This document shows positions 8,453 to 16,858 of a DNA stretch of 64,000 nt, in pieces. The notes beneath the pieces were generated by a model. It saw only the letters and a program-made list of their open reading frames with translations. It was not told where the DNA came from and searched no databases. The position numbers were made by a program, and so were the translations under genes. The stretch's first letter is position 1. Each line of letters begins with the position of its first letter. Source of the stretch: CAZZEX01 sp964653285 (GTDB taxonomy: Bacteria > Chloroflexota > Anaerolineae > B4-G1); NCBI GenBank assembly GCA_964653285.1, contig CAZZEX010000001.1, positions 75,417-139,416 on the forward strand, in the 5' to 3' direction.

Positions 8453-10801
8453 CTACGGCCTCCCATCCCACCCGGCCAGGCGGGCGGACAGCCACCACAA
8501 TGCCTGCCCCTTGAGTCTGCAGTTGAAGCCGTGGGAATGCTGGCATTCGTCGTCGGTCGTCGGGAGATCCTGGCAATCTTCCGGGTGATTTCCGCACCAG
8601 GTGTAGCACCAGGGGCAACTGTCGTCCGTGTCCGGATAATAGTTCCCGTCCGGGTCGTAAGTTTCGATGTCCGCGAAGTCGTACAGAATCTTCCCGTGTT
8701 CCTGGACGTATTGCCGCACCAGGCTGTTGTTCTGCTCCAGCGTACCGCTGCCGCCGTCGGTGTGGCCGGTCATGTAGACGAAGCGCACGTTCGGGTACTC
8801 GCTCTCCAGTTGGGCCATCATGTCCAGGTATTGCTGCACAGGCGTATCCTCGTCGGACATCTCCCCGCACCAGGACCACATAAAGGCGTTCGCCTGCGGG
8901 GCCTCGTTGAGCAGGTCACGGGCCACATCGAGAAACTCATCCGGATCCCATGACCACCCGTCGTCGTAGCCCATGCGCAGGCACAGAGGGGTGCAGGGAC
9001 CGGGAGGGGTATGCCAGTCTTTGGCAAAGTTGTAGGTGGGCGGGTTCACGTGCTCGCTCAGATATTCGGCTCCGGCCCACAGTTGCGTCCCATGCGAAGT
9101 GGAGCCGTAGGCCCAGATGACGGTCTGCTTGGCCTGCTCACGCCAGTAGGCTGGAATCTGGCCAAGGTCGGTCGAGGTGTGGTCCACGATGATCGCCTCG
9201 CTGGTAGGCGTGGGGCCGGGCGTGGGGGGAGGCGCGGGCGCGGGAGCATACTCCTTCGAGATGAGCGGCAGGTAGACCCACGCCGCCGGCTCCCATACCC
9301 ATCGTTCATAGGCCCCAATGTCGGGGTGAGCGTCGCGCGGGTGACCCTCGACGTCATCCGATGGAGCACCACTGGCACTGCCGGCATCCACGGCGGGGCT
9401 ATTCTCCTGCAGGTGCAGGTACACGTTCGGCCAGCCGGACACGAAGAGCGGGTCAGACGTCACGTCCCCCTGCCCTTGGCTGGTGTAAGAAGTCCAGGTG
9501 CCGTCGGAGATTTCGGCGCGAGTGAAGTCGGTATCGCGCCCGCTCACAAACTCGGCCGTGATCTCGCCGTCCTCCCGGCTGTAGTAGAGATTGTGGTGCT
9601 CCGTCAACTGCACGCCCTCGCCCAGGTAGATGCCCGTGGGGCCACCGTCGGCGGGGTCGGCGTTGAAGGCGAAGACGTTGTTCACCAGCGTCAGCATCAC
9701 CGGCGGTGAGGAGATTTCCTCCGGGTAACCGGCCACGAAGGCCCAATTGCGCTCGCTGTAGGTCGTGTTCCACATATTGTAGGCGATGGTGTTGTTGACC
9801 ACCTCCAATGTGCTGGTGAAGGAACCCACCCACACCGCGCTGTTCCCCTGCCCCCAAACGACGTTGTTTTCCATCCGGCCCCCGGCCCACAGTTTGATGC
9901 CGTTCATACGGTTACGGACGACGCGATTGCGGCGCACGATGACGCCGGTGGCGTTGCCCGCCCGGTCGCGGGAGTTAAGGTCAATCCCGTCACCGCCGTT
10001 GTCGTGCACGTAGCAATCCTCCACCAGGACGGGGTACCCCCGGGCGAACTCCAGACCATCGGAACCGTAGGGCACTTGACTCGTCAGCCCGGTGCCATGA
10101 ATCTCTGTGCGGCGGATGACCATGTGGTTGCAGGGGCCGGGGGTGCAGTCCACCGCCGAGTACAGACTGCCGTGGACGATGTTGTCCTCCAGGGTGATGT
10201 ACTCGACCGGTCCCTCCTCCGGGTTACCTTCAGTCTCGCCGTAGGTGAAGCGGATGCTGGCCTCGCCCCCGCCGATGTCCAGGTGGTCCAGTTGAACGTA
10301 CCGGTTCTCCCCCGATAGTACTATTCCCCAGATGGTGAAGTTGCGCAGGGTGAAGCCGCTGATGCGCAGGTAGGATGTGTGCTGGTCCAGGATCAGCAGT
10401 TCCCCCGTGCTGCCCCCGCCATCCAGGATGGGCGTCCCGCCGGGGTAGGTGATGAAGGTGATGAGAGCCTCGGCCGTGCCGGAACGAGTCAGGTGGGTTC
10501 CCTCGTCAATGGAGTAAGTGCCACCCCGGAAGCAGACAGTATCGCCGGGCTGCGCGGTATCGGCGGCGTGCTGGAAGGTGGCCCAGGGCTGGGTCAAGGT
10601 GCCGGAGTCCGTATCGTCGCCGTCGGGGGCGACGTAGTAGACGCAGTGGGCAGCGGTTTGTGGCCCAAGACCCGCCGACGACTGCTCCGGCGTGACCGTT
10701 GGAGTGGGTGGGCGTGAGCCACCGGCCGGCGCAGTCAGCAGGCAGGCCACGCCGGCGACGAACACAATGGAGACAATGGTGAGCATCGTTTTTGCAGGCA
10801 T
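8453..10801 (-). CDS. Secreted parallel beta-helix protein with C-terminal SGNH-like domain
   Basis: 782 residues. AAGGAG precedes the ATG by about 11 nt; the ATG five codons further in is the alternative. Signal peptide within the first 28 residues (MLTIVSIVFVAGVACLLT). YYVAPDGDDTDSGTLTQPWA is the DUF1565-type start of a parallel beta-helix, followed by coils (ITLEDNIVHGS, VVRNRMNGIKLWAGG, NNVVWGQGNSAVWVG) to about residue 510. AWVYLPLISKEY and a Pro-rich linker separate a second domain beginning IIVDHTSTDLGQIPAYW, with FMWSWCGEMS and RFVYMTGHTDGG, which resembles SGNH-hydrolase-like domains of unknown specificity. Probably a carbohydrate- or polymer-acting surface protein. Confidence 0.8.
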   Translation of the reverse strand: MPAKTMLTIVSIVFVAGVACLLTAPAGGSRPPTPTVTPEQSSAGLGPQTAAHCVYYVAPDGDDTDSGTLTQPWATFQHAADTAQPGDTVCFRGGTYSIDEGTHLTRSGTAEALITFITYPGGTPILDGGGSTGELLILDQHTSYLRISGFTLRNFTIWGIVLSGENRYVQLDHLDIGGGEASIRFTYGETEGNPEEGPVEYITLEDNIVHGSLYSAVDCTPGPCNHMVIRRTEIHGTGLTSQVPYGSDGLEFARGYPVLVEDCYVHDNGGDGIDLNSRDRAGNATGVIVRRNRVVRNRMNGIKLWAGGRMENNVVWGQGNSAVWVGSFTSTLEVVNNTIAYNMWNTTYSERNWAFVAGYPEEISSPPVMLTLVNNVFAFNADPADGGPTGIYLGEGVQLTEHHNLYYSREDGEITAEFVSGRDTDFTRAEISDGTWTSYTSQGQGDVTSDPLFVSGWPNVYLHLQENSPAVDAGSASGAPSDDVEGHPRDAHPDIGAYERWVWEPAAWVYLPLISKEYAPAPAPPPTPGPTPTSEAIIVDHTSTDLGQIPAYWREQAKQTVIWAYGSTSHGTQLWAGAEYLSEHVNPPTYNFAKDWHTPPGPCTPLCLRMGYDDGWSWDPDEFLDVARDLLNEAPQANAFMWSWCGEMSDEDTPVQQYLDMMAQLESEYPNVRFVYMTGHTDGGSGTLEQNNSLVRQYVQEHGKILYDFADIETYDPDGNYYPDTDDSCPWCYTWCGNHPEDCQDLPTTDDECQHSHGFNCRLKGQALWWLSARLAGWDGRP

Positions 10802-10816
10802 AATCTGTCCCTCTCC

Positions 10817-11038
10817 TTATCCGTCAGTCTCTATTGATAGCCTCTCATACTCCCCCTCCATCTGTACCCAGCACTCAATGAAGGACATTAGAGCGCCTTT
10901 GTCGGCGAAGGCAATGCGCTCGCCCGATTGGACGTGCTGCACCTGCCCGCGCCAGCGCCCCTCGCCCGCTCCCGGCTCCCGCCAGAAACGGACGATGAAG
11001 GTGTTCAGCGGTGGGCCGGGATCACGCTTGGTAGACAC
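10817..11038 (-). CDS. Small conserved hypothetical protein
   Basis: 73 residues starting with GTG at 11038, chosen because AAGGAGGG lies 8 nt upstream, while upstream in-frame ATGs lack a ribosome site. The core reads FIVRFWREPG...WRGQVQHVQSGERIAF, a compact alpha/beta pattern that I remember from short Chloroflexota proteins but cannot name. It has no signal peptide and no membrane segment, so it is likely cytoplasmic. It is the first gene below the regulator and below a candidate operator, and ends 15 nt before the beta-helix gene starts. Confidence 0.7.
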   Translation of the reverse strand: MSTKRDPGPPLNTFIVRFWREPGAGEGRWRGQVQHVQSGERIAFADKGALMSFIECWVQMEGEYERLSIETDG

Positions 11039-11063
11039 GGGATGCCCTCCTTGGGTAAGCGGT

Positions 11064-11105
11064 GATGCAGGACGCATGATGCGCGGTGCGTGTTGCGTGA
11101 TGCCG
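11064..11105. repeat. Heptanucleotide repeat array
   Basis: Six consecutive 7-bp units: GATGCAG, GACGCAT, GATGCGC, GGTGCGT, GTTGCGT, GATGCCG. The array sits in the leader between the candidate operator and the GTG of the small gene. Confidence 0.6.
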
Positions 11106-11125
11106 GCGACACGACCGACAGTTAA

Positions 11126-11158
11126 AAGATAGCACAGAGGTGTCAAAGAAGTGTCAAA
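11126..11158 (-). promoter_or_regulatory. Candidate SARP-type operator and promoter
   Basis: On the minus strand, TTTGACA occurs twice (11158-11152 and 11147-11141) with an 11-bp period. TATCTT at 11131-11126 follows 9 bp after the second copy. Direct heptamers one helical turn apart, 8 bp or so before the -10, are the known architecture of promoters activated by SARP/BTAD regulators, and a BTAD regulator gene ends 100 bp away. The first gene downstream is the 73-residue protein at 11038. The regulator-operator link is inference. Confidence 0.5.
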
Positions 11159-11260
11159 GGGGAAAAGGCTTTCGGGGAGAAAGAGAACCCCTGGTTATCG
11201 GAGAAGCCAGGGGTCGAACGAGCATGCCGGAGGCCACAATCCTCTCGGGTGCCCATCGGC

Positions 11261-14200
11261 TCACGGCCCAGGCAGCGGCCGATCATCCGCAGGGGGCATC
11301 GCAGAGCCTTGGTCTCCCTGCCAGGCTATGTCGGCGGCCATAATCTGGCGGTTGACGGACATCTCTTCCAGGTACCGCTGGCGCTGCTCTGGGTCGGGGA
11401 TGCGGTTGGCCTTCGCCTCAACGATAGCCACCGCCCACCGCTCCTGCTCTTCGGCCTCCTGGATGCGTCCCAGAACCCGCAGGGCCTGGGCGTGGGCCTG
11501 ATGGGCCTGCTCGGTGCCGATCCAACCTTCGTGGGCCTGCGGCACCAGGGCGACGGCCCGCTCGGTGTGCTCCAGGGCTGCCACAGGATCACCCTGAGCC
11601 AACAAGGCCAGGCCAGTCTCCATCTCGCCCCACATCTCGCACACCGGCAGTTTGCTTTCCTGGGCCACGCGCACCGCTTCAACAGCAGATTTCAGGGCGC
11701 TGCCAGGATCTCCCCTGTGTCGTTCGGCGCGGGCCAGGGCCGCCAGTCCCGCCGCCAGGTTCTCCTGGCACTCGCTTTCCCGGGCTAGTGCCACCGCTTC
11801 GGTCAGGCGCCGATGGGCTGCCAGCGGCTGGCCGGCTGCCATCTCCACCAGCCCCAGCCCGATGAGCGCCTCGGCCAGACGCCGGCGGTGAGCCACCGAA
11901 CGAGCACGCTCGGCGGCGCTCTCCAGCCGGCGCCGGGCCTCGGCGTAGTCGCCCAGGTGGTAGAAGGCCAGTCCCCACCCAACCTCGGCCGCCACGACAC
12001 CATGCTCGCTGTGCACCGCCTGTTGTATAGGCAAGGCCTGCCGGAAGCGGTCGGCTGCGGCGACATAGCGACCCCGGTACAGTTCCCAGTAGCCCAGGTA
12101 GGTCAGGGCGTATGCTTCGGCCGGCCGGGCGTGGATGCGTCGAGCCAGGGCCAGGCTCTCGATCAGGTGCTCCTCGGCTGCGGCGAAGTGCCTTAACTTC
12201 AGGTGCAGAAAGCCGGTGTCCAGGAGATTCCAGGCTATGCGGTTGTGGTCGCCCACCGTCAGGTTGCACACATAAGCCTCCTGCTGATAGGCAAGAGAGC
12301 GGGCGTAGTTCCCCAGGTGGAGGTACACGTAGCCCAGGAAGTGGGTGATGCGTCCCCGCATTTCCGGGCCGGCTTCTTCACCGGCCTCGACCAGGGCGGA
12401 CTCCAGGGCGGCCAGTGCCGGCTGTGGCTGGCCCAGGAAATAGTGGGCGAAGCCAATGTGGGCCAGAAGACGGCAGTGGGCCGAAGCATCGCCTAAGCGG
12501 TCGGCCAGGGCCAGGCCCTCCTCGGCCATGGCAATGGCCTCTCTGTACTGTCCGCCCAGGTTCAGATAGCGCACCCGGTAGATCAACGCCTGCCGGCGCA
12601 AGTTCTCATCGTGACTGGCCTCGGCCAGGGCGGCCAGCGCTGACAGGTCGGCATCCCGTTCCGCCAGCCGGCCCTGCAGGTGGCGCTGCTGGGCACGGTC
12701 CACCAGCACCTGCCCGCGTTGGGCCAGGCAGTCCGCCCGCGTGCGGTCGGGGTCAAGCCGGTCCAATAAATCTAGCATCCGCCCCAGATACCGTTCAGCA
12801 TCCTGCCAGGCAAACAGCGCCTCGGCCTTCCGAACAGCCAGGTCGTAGTAGTGCAGCGCCTTCGTCGTCTCGCCCCCGGCATCGAAATGGTGAGCCACCT
12901 CGCCAGGTGCGTCGGGCTGGCCAGCGTACAGCCGTTCCATTGCCTCACCCACCAGCCGGTGGAGCCGCTGGCGGCGGCGGTAGTGCAGTCCCCGGTAGAT
13001 CACCTCCCGCACCAGGTGGTGATCGAACTCGTAGTCCCGGGCGGAAGGGCCGCTGCCTTCACGGACGAGGCGGCGGCGCAGAAGCTCGTCCAGCGCCTCC
13101 AGCGTCGCCTCCTCGCCCTGACCCCACGCCTGCTCCAGCACGCCGAAGTCAAAGGTGCGCCCGACGACGGCCACGACGGCAGTCGCCTCGCGGGCCGATA
13201 GCGAGAGCCGCCCCAGGCGCATCTGAACGACCTGGCGCACCGAGGCCGGAATGGGCAGGCTGGCCGGCGCAGTCTCCTCGACCCAGCGCCCCCCGACCGG
13301 CCACACCCGTCCCTCCTCGAAGAGGGCCCGCAGGGTCTCCAGCGTGAAGAAGGGATTCCCTTCCGTCTGGCGGTAGATGCGTGCTACCAGGGCATCGCTG
13401 GCGCCGACCATCCAGTGGCCCAGGGCTTCTTGCGGCAGGCGGGCCAGTTCCAGCCGCGTTGCCAGCCCCTCTCGTTGCAACTGGAGCGCCAGACCGTGCA
13501 GTGTATGGTTGGGGCCGACCTCCTCACGCTGGCAGGTGGCGACTAGCAGGACAGGCGCTTGGGGGAGACGGCGGGCCAGGTAGTGCAGCCAGGCCAGCGT
13601 CGAATCGTGGGCCCAGTGCAGGTCCTCCAGCACCAGCAGGAGGGGGTTCTGCCGCGCCAGGTCGAGCAGGAAGAGGGTCAAAGCGTCGAAGAGGCGGGCC
13701 TGCTCCTGGTTGGTGGGCTCCCCCCCTCTCCCCTCCTCACGTGGGGGGGATGAAGGGGGGGGTGGGAGTTGCTCGCCCAGTTCGGGGGCCAGGCGGGTCA
13801 GTTCGGCCGCCTGCCAGAGAGGTAGACGCTCCAAAACGCGCGCACCCGTGGCGGCGAGGACCGCACGCAGGAGGTCCGCCAGCGGACCGTGGGGTAGGGC
13901 GTGCTCGTACTCGTAGCAGCGCCCGCAGGCAACCCACCCACCCCGCTGCCGGACGTGCTGGCCCAGTTCCTCGACCAGGCGAGTCTTGCCAATGCCGGCC
14001 TCGCCGCTCATCAACACCAGGTGGCCTCGACCAGACCTGGCCCGCTCCCAATGGGCCAGCAGTGTCCCCCACTCGGCTTCCCGCCCCACGAAGGGGGGAC
14101 GCTCCAGGACAAGGGCTGGCTGGCTGCGCGGCGGAGGGCCACGTTGCGCCAGAGCCCCCTCACCGGGCCCACGTCGCCAGGCGAGGCCCAGCAGTTCGTC

Positions 14201-14929
14201 ACACAGGGCGACCGTCTCCGGCGCTGGCTCGACGCCCAGTTCGGTCCGCAGCACGGCGCGGCACCAGCGGGCATGTCGCACCGCCTCGACCCGGTTGCCC
14301 AGCCGCACGTGCAGCCGGATGGCCCTGCGATGCACGTCCTCCCGGAGCGGGTCGCGGGCCAGGAGCAACCCCGCGTAGTGCAGTGCCTCCTCCGGCTGGT
14401 CCAGCGCCTGGTGGGCTACCACTAATTGCTCCAGGGCTTGGAGATAGAGCCCCTCCAGACGATAACGCTCCTCGAGACACCAGTCGTCGTAGAAGCCCTC
14501 CAGAAAGTCGCCCCGGTACAACTGGATGCAAGAGGCAAGAGGCAGGAGACAGGAGACAGGAATCCTGCATCTTGCATCTTGTATCTTGCATCTTGCATCC
14601 TGCATCCTGCTTGCGAACTCCTCCACATCCAGCCAATAGTCGCTATGAGGGTTGAACCGCACTGTCTGCGCATCGGCCAGGATGTAGTCGCCGGGGGGGA
14701 GGACGCGACGGACGTGCCACAAGGCAGTGCTCAGGCTGCGCAGTGCTCTGTCGCGGGGACGCTCGGGCCAGAAGAGATCGGCCAGTCGCTCGCGGGGATG
14801 GGATCGTTCGCGGTAAGTGACCAGGTAGGCCAGGAGGGAGCGTGCCTTGAGGGTAGCGGGCGGCGGCAGAGGCTCGTCGCCGCCGCGCAGTTCGAATCCG
14901 CCCAGCAGGCAAATCTTGAGCGTGGTCAT
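11261..14929 (-). CDS. SARP/BTAD-family transcriptional regulator with AAA ATPase and TPR domains
   Basis: 1222 residues; GGAG lies 4 nt before the ATG. N-terminal OmpR-like winged helix (1-100: MTTLKICLLGGFELRGGDEP, LKARSLLAYLV), then a bacterial transcriptional activation domain (about 135-245: LYRGDFLEGFYDDW, ELGVEPAPET), then an ATPase with Walker A GEAGIGKT at 309-316 and Walker B LLLVLEDLHW, then TPR-like helices to the end. Such proteins bind repeated operators and activate secondary-metabolite or secretome genes. Between the first two domains is an insertion of about 30 residues coded by heptanucleotide repeats (MQDARCKIQDARCRI). It is the likely controller of the secreted-protein genes that follow on the same strand. 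Confidence 0.9.
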   Translation of the reverse strand: MTTLKICLLGGFELRGGDEPLPPPATLKARSLLAYLVTYRERSHPRERLADLFWPERPRDRALRSLSTALWHVRRVLPPGDYILADAQTVRFNPHSDYWLDVEEFASRMQDARCKIQDARCRIPVSCLLPLASCIQLYRGDFLEGFYDDWCLEERYRLEGLYLQALEQLVVAHQALDQPEEALHYAGLLLARDPLREDVHRRAIRLHVRLGNRVEAVRHARWCRAVLRTELGVEPAPETVALCDELLGLAWRRGPGEGALAQRGPPPRSQPALVLERPPFVGREAEWGTLLAHWERARSGRGHLVLMSGEAGIGKTRLVEELGQHVRQRGGWVACGRCYEYEHALPHGPLADLLRAVLAATGARVLERLPLWQAAELTRLAPELGEQLPPPPSSPPREEGRGGEPTNQEQARLFDALTLFLLDLARQNPLLLVLEDLHWAHDSTLAWLHYLARRLPQAPVLLVATCQREEVGPNHTLHGLALQLQREGLATRLELARLPQEALGHWMVGASDALVARIYRQTEGNPFFTLETLRALFEEGRVWPVGGRWVEETAPASLPIPASVRQVVQMRLGRLSLSAREATAVVAVVGRTFDFGVLEQAWGQGEEATLEALDELLRRRLVREGSGPSARDYEFDHHLVREVIYRGLHYRRRQRLHRLVGEAMERLYAGQPDAPGEVAHHFDAGGETTKALHYYDLAVRKAEALFAWQDAERYLGRMLDLLDRLDPDRTRADCLAQRGQVLVDRAQQRHLQGRLAERDADLSALAALAEASHDENLRRQALIYRVRYLNLGGQYREAIAMAEEGLALADRLGDASAHCRLLAHIGFAHYFLGQPQPALAALESALVEAGEEAGPEMRGRITHFLGYVYLHLGNYARSLAYQQEAYVCNLTVGDHNRIAWNLLDTGFLHLKLRHFAAAEEHLIESLALARRIHARPAEAYALTYLGYWELYRGRYVAAADRFRQALPIQQAVHSEHGVVAAEVGWGLAFYHLGDYAEARRRLESAAERARSVAHRRRLAEALIGLGLVEMAAGQPLAAHRRLTEAVALARESECQENLAAGLAALARAERHRGDPGSALKSAVEAVRVAQESKLPVCEMWGEMETGLALLAQGDPVAALEHTERAVALVPQAHEGWIGTEQAHQAHAQALRVLGRIQEAEEQERWAVAIVEAKANRIPDPEQRQRYLEEMSVNRQIMAADIAWQGDQGSAMPPADDRPLPGP
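14526..14613. repeat. Heptanucleotide array inside the regulator gene
   Basis: About twelve 7-bp units read in frame: GCAAGAG and ACAGGAG types, then TCTTGCA/TCCTGCA types. In the protein this gives a 7-residue period (QDARCKI, QDARCRI) between the DNA-binding and BTAD domains. Confidence 0.75.
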
Positions 14930-14976
14930 TGCTCCGTTTTGGTAAATTGGTAGATTGGGCCGGAGCGTTGGAGGCT

Positions 14977-15008
14977 ACTGACTGACGGCTAACTGCTAAC
15001 GACTAATG
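14977..15008. repeat. Heptanucleotide array in divergent intergenic region
   Basis: ACTGACTG is followed by 7-bp units ACGGCTA, ACTGCTA, ACGACTA. It lies between the regulator start and the promoter of the binding-protein gene. Confidence 0.5.
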
Positions 15009-15084
15009 TTGCCGGGTTTAAGTATGGCAGCAGTGACGTAGTTTGTCAAGTCCACGCGGGACCTCGCCCCTCCAAAATCCGCGT

Positions 15085-15113
15085 TTGCCACTCCTGCCAC
15101 TAGCGAGTACAAT
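15085..15113 (+). promoter_or_regulatory. Sigma-70 promoter for binding-protein gene
   Basis: TTGCCA at 15085-15090 and TACAAT at 15108-15113 with a 17-bp spacer, 20 nt before the ATG at 15134. The 5' leader would be very short and contains the GGAGGGAG ribosome site. Confidence 0.6.
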
Positions 15114-15133
15114 TGCTGGAGGGAGCGATCAAG

Positions 15134-16024
15134 ATGACCAGATCTCAAATTGGACGTTGCTTATTGTTCATTGTTCATTGTTCATTGTTCATTGTCCTGG
15201 CTGCATGCGCACGCCCCGACAACGCCTGGGAGCGCATAAGCGAGACCGGCATCCTGCGCGTGGGGATGGACGCCAGTTTCCCGCCCTTTGAGACCATCGC
15301 CGCCGACGGGACGTTGGTCGGGTTCGATGCGGACCTGGCGCGGGAGTTGGGACGGCGGCTGGGGCCTGCCCTGAGCGCTGGCCCTGAGCGAAGCCGAAGA
15401 GAAGCCGAAGGGGTCGAGGTGCAGTTCGTCGCCAACCTGCCCTATGACGGTCTCTACGATGCGCTGGCGGTGGGTCGCGTGGACGTCGTCATCTCCGCGC
15501 TCGTCGTCAACCCCGCTCGTACGGCCGATTTCGCCTACTCGACCCCCTACTTCGACGCCGGGCAGGTGCTGGTGGTGCGTGAGGGGGGACCCGGCATTGA
15601 GGAGCGGTGCCCTGAGCCTTGTCCTGAGCTTTATCGAAGGGCTGTCGAAGGGATGGCCGACCTGAGCGGGCGCACGCTGGCGGTGGAATTTGGCACGCAG
15701 GGGGACCTGGAGGCGCGGAAGTGGGCGCGGAGGTTGTCCGACCTTACCGTCGTGCCCTGTCAGACAGTGGCCGAGGCGCTGGTGGCGGTCGTGGCGGGGA
15801 AAACCGACGCTGCGCTGGTGGATCACGTCTCGGCGCTGGCGGCGACTGGAGCAGGAAGCGAACTGCTCATCGTGGGGGAGCCGGTCGTCGGGGAGCCCTA
15901 CGCCATAGCCGTGCATCGGGAAAGCCGGCACCTGCTGCGGGTGATCAACCAGGCGCTGGCGGAGATGGAGGCGGATGGGACGGTAGAGATGTTGGCAGCC
16001 CGGTGGCTGGAGGGAGGATCATAG
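15134..16024 (+). CDS. Family-3 (amino-acid type) ABC substrate-binding lipoprotein
   Basis: 296 residues from the ATG at 15134, 9 nt after GGAGGGAG. The lipobox LAAC puts the lipidated Cys at residue 25. The fold is SBP_bac_3: LRVGMDASFPPFE at the first strand, DADLARELGRRL, DVVISALVVNPARTADFAYSTPYFDAGQVLVV. It should hand polar amino acids to a permease such as the one encoded convergently at 16851. Two features are odd: the signal-peptide core is coded by an ATTGTTC heptamer array, and two insertions (PERSRREAEG and PEPCPELYRRAVEG) are coded by palindromic repeats of a dispersed type, one on each side of the YDGLYDALAVGRVDVV core. Confidence 0.85.
   Translation: MTRSQIGRCLLFIVHCSLFIVLAACARPDNAWERISETGILRVGMDASFPPFETIAADGTLVGFDADLARELGRRLGPALSAGPERSRREAEGVEVQFVANLPYDGLYDALAVGRVDVVISALVVNPARTADFAYSTPYFDAGQVLVVREGGPGIEERCPEPCPELYRRAVEGMADLSGRTLAVEFGTQGDLEARKWARRLSDLTVVPCQTVAEALVAVVAGKTDAALVDHVSALAATGAGSELLIVGEPVVGEPYAIAVHRESRHLLRVINQALAEMEADGTVEMLAARWLEGGS
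15163..15194. repeat. ATTGTTC heptamer array coding for a signal-peptide core
   Basis: Four perfect ATTGTTC units plus ATTG. Read in frame they give LLFIVHCSLFIV, the hydrophobic core of the lipoprotein signal peptide. Confidence 0.8.
15369..15412. repeat. Dispersed CCTGAGC...GAAGG palindromic repeat inside gene
   Basis: CCCTGAGCGCTGGCCCTGAG is followed by CGAAGCCGAAG-type words. It adds roughly a dozen residues (SAGPERSRREAEG) to the binding protein without breaking the frame. Confidence 0.6.
15610..15652. repeat. Second dispersed palindromic repeat inside the same gene
   Basis: CCCTGAGCCTTGTCCTGAGC is followed by TTTATCGAAGGGCTGTCGAA. On the other strand it reads CCCTTCGACA...GCTCAGG, a word family I remember from many environmental genomes. 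It codes for PEPCPELYRRAVEG in frame. Confidence 0.65.
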
Positions 16025-16120
16025 GTGTTGCAAGAGCACACGGCCGGCCGCCGCCTTGGCAAATCCTATCTTGCGGAAGGCCCCGGCTGGGCTGCCCCCA
16101 GGATTTGAGTATGTCCGCCC

Positions 16121-16858
16121 TCACTGATGCAGGATTTGGCTCAGGAACTGCCTGGTCCGCTCTTCCTTGGGCGCGGTGAATAATTCTTCCGGCGTGTCTT
16201 CCTCAACGATGGAGCCGTTGTCCATGATAATAACCCGATCGGCGGCCGCCCTGGTGAAACCCATCTCGTGGGAGACGACCACCATCGTCATTCCCTCTCG
16301 CGCCAGATCCAGCATCACGTCCAGCACCCCTTTGATCATCTCTGGGTCGAGGGCCGAAGTGGGCTCGTCGAAGAGCATGATCTTGGGATTCATCGCCAAT
16401 GCGCGGGCGATGGCTACCCGTTGCTGCTGACCGCCGGAGAGTTGGGAGGGGTAGGAATCCCACTTCTCAGGAATGCCCACCTTGGCCAATTGCTCCCGGG
16501 CGGTGGCCTCTGCCTCTTCCTGATTGCGCTTGCGTACAACACGTTGGGCCAGGGTGATGTTCTCCAAGGCCGTCAGGTGCGGGAAGAGGTTGAACAGTTG
16601 GAAAACCATCCCAATCTCGGCCCGTACCTCGTTGATGTTCGGTGCCTCGGTAAGGGAGACACCATCAATAATGATGCGTCCGCTGTCTATCGGCTCCAGG
16701 TTGTTGATACAGCGCAGGAGAGTGGACTTGCCCGCGCCCGAGGGACCGATGATGACCACGACTTCTCCCGGGGCAATTTCTGTATTGACGTCAACGACGG
16801 CTTTCACGTGGCCAAAACTCTTGTAGACGTGTTCTATCACGATGATAGGCTCACTCAA
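16121..16858 (-). CDS. glnQ: Amino-acid ABC transporter ATP-binding protein
   Basis: 245 residues, starting with TTG at 16858. The TTG has AAGGAGG 8 nt upstream, and its first bases overlap the stop of the permease gene, so the two are translationally coupled. Walker A GPSGAGKS at 38-45, Q-loop Gln near 86, signature LSGGQQQR at 140-147, Walker B IMLFDEP at 160, H-loop His at 197. It is a typical GlnQ/HisP-type ATPase that powers uptake of polar amino acids through the permease next to it. The gene symbol gives the family; the substrate is not known. Confidence 0.93.
   Translation of the reverse strand: MSEPIIVIEHVYKSFGHVKAVVDVNTEIAPGEVVVIIGPSGAGKSTLLRCINNLEPIDSGRIIIDGVSLTEAPNINEVRAEIGMVFQLFNLFPHLTALENITLAQRVVRKRNQEEAEATAREQLAKVGIPEKWDSYPSQLSGGQQQRVAIARALAMNPKIMLFDEPTSALDPEMIKGVLDVMLDLAREGMTMVVVSHEMGFTRAAADRVIIMDNGSIVEEDTPEELFTAPKEERTRQFLSQILHQ

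Noticed and set aside
14526..14613. CRISPR array
   Set aside because: Units are 7 bp without spacers. No CRISPR repeat-spacer pattern or cas gene was seen anywhere in the window.
12415..14655. Long Pro/Arg-rich plus-strand frames opposite the regulator
   Set aside because: Low-complexity translation with no motif. The minus strand has an unbroken BTAD-AAA-TPR protein.
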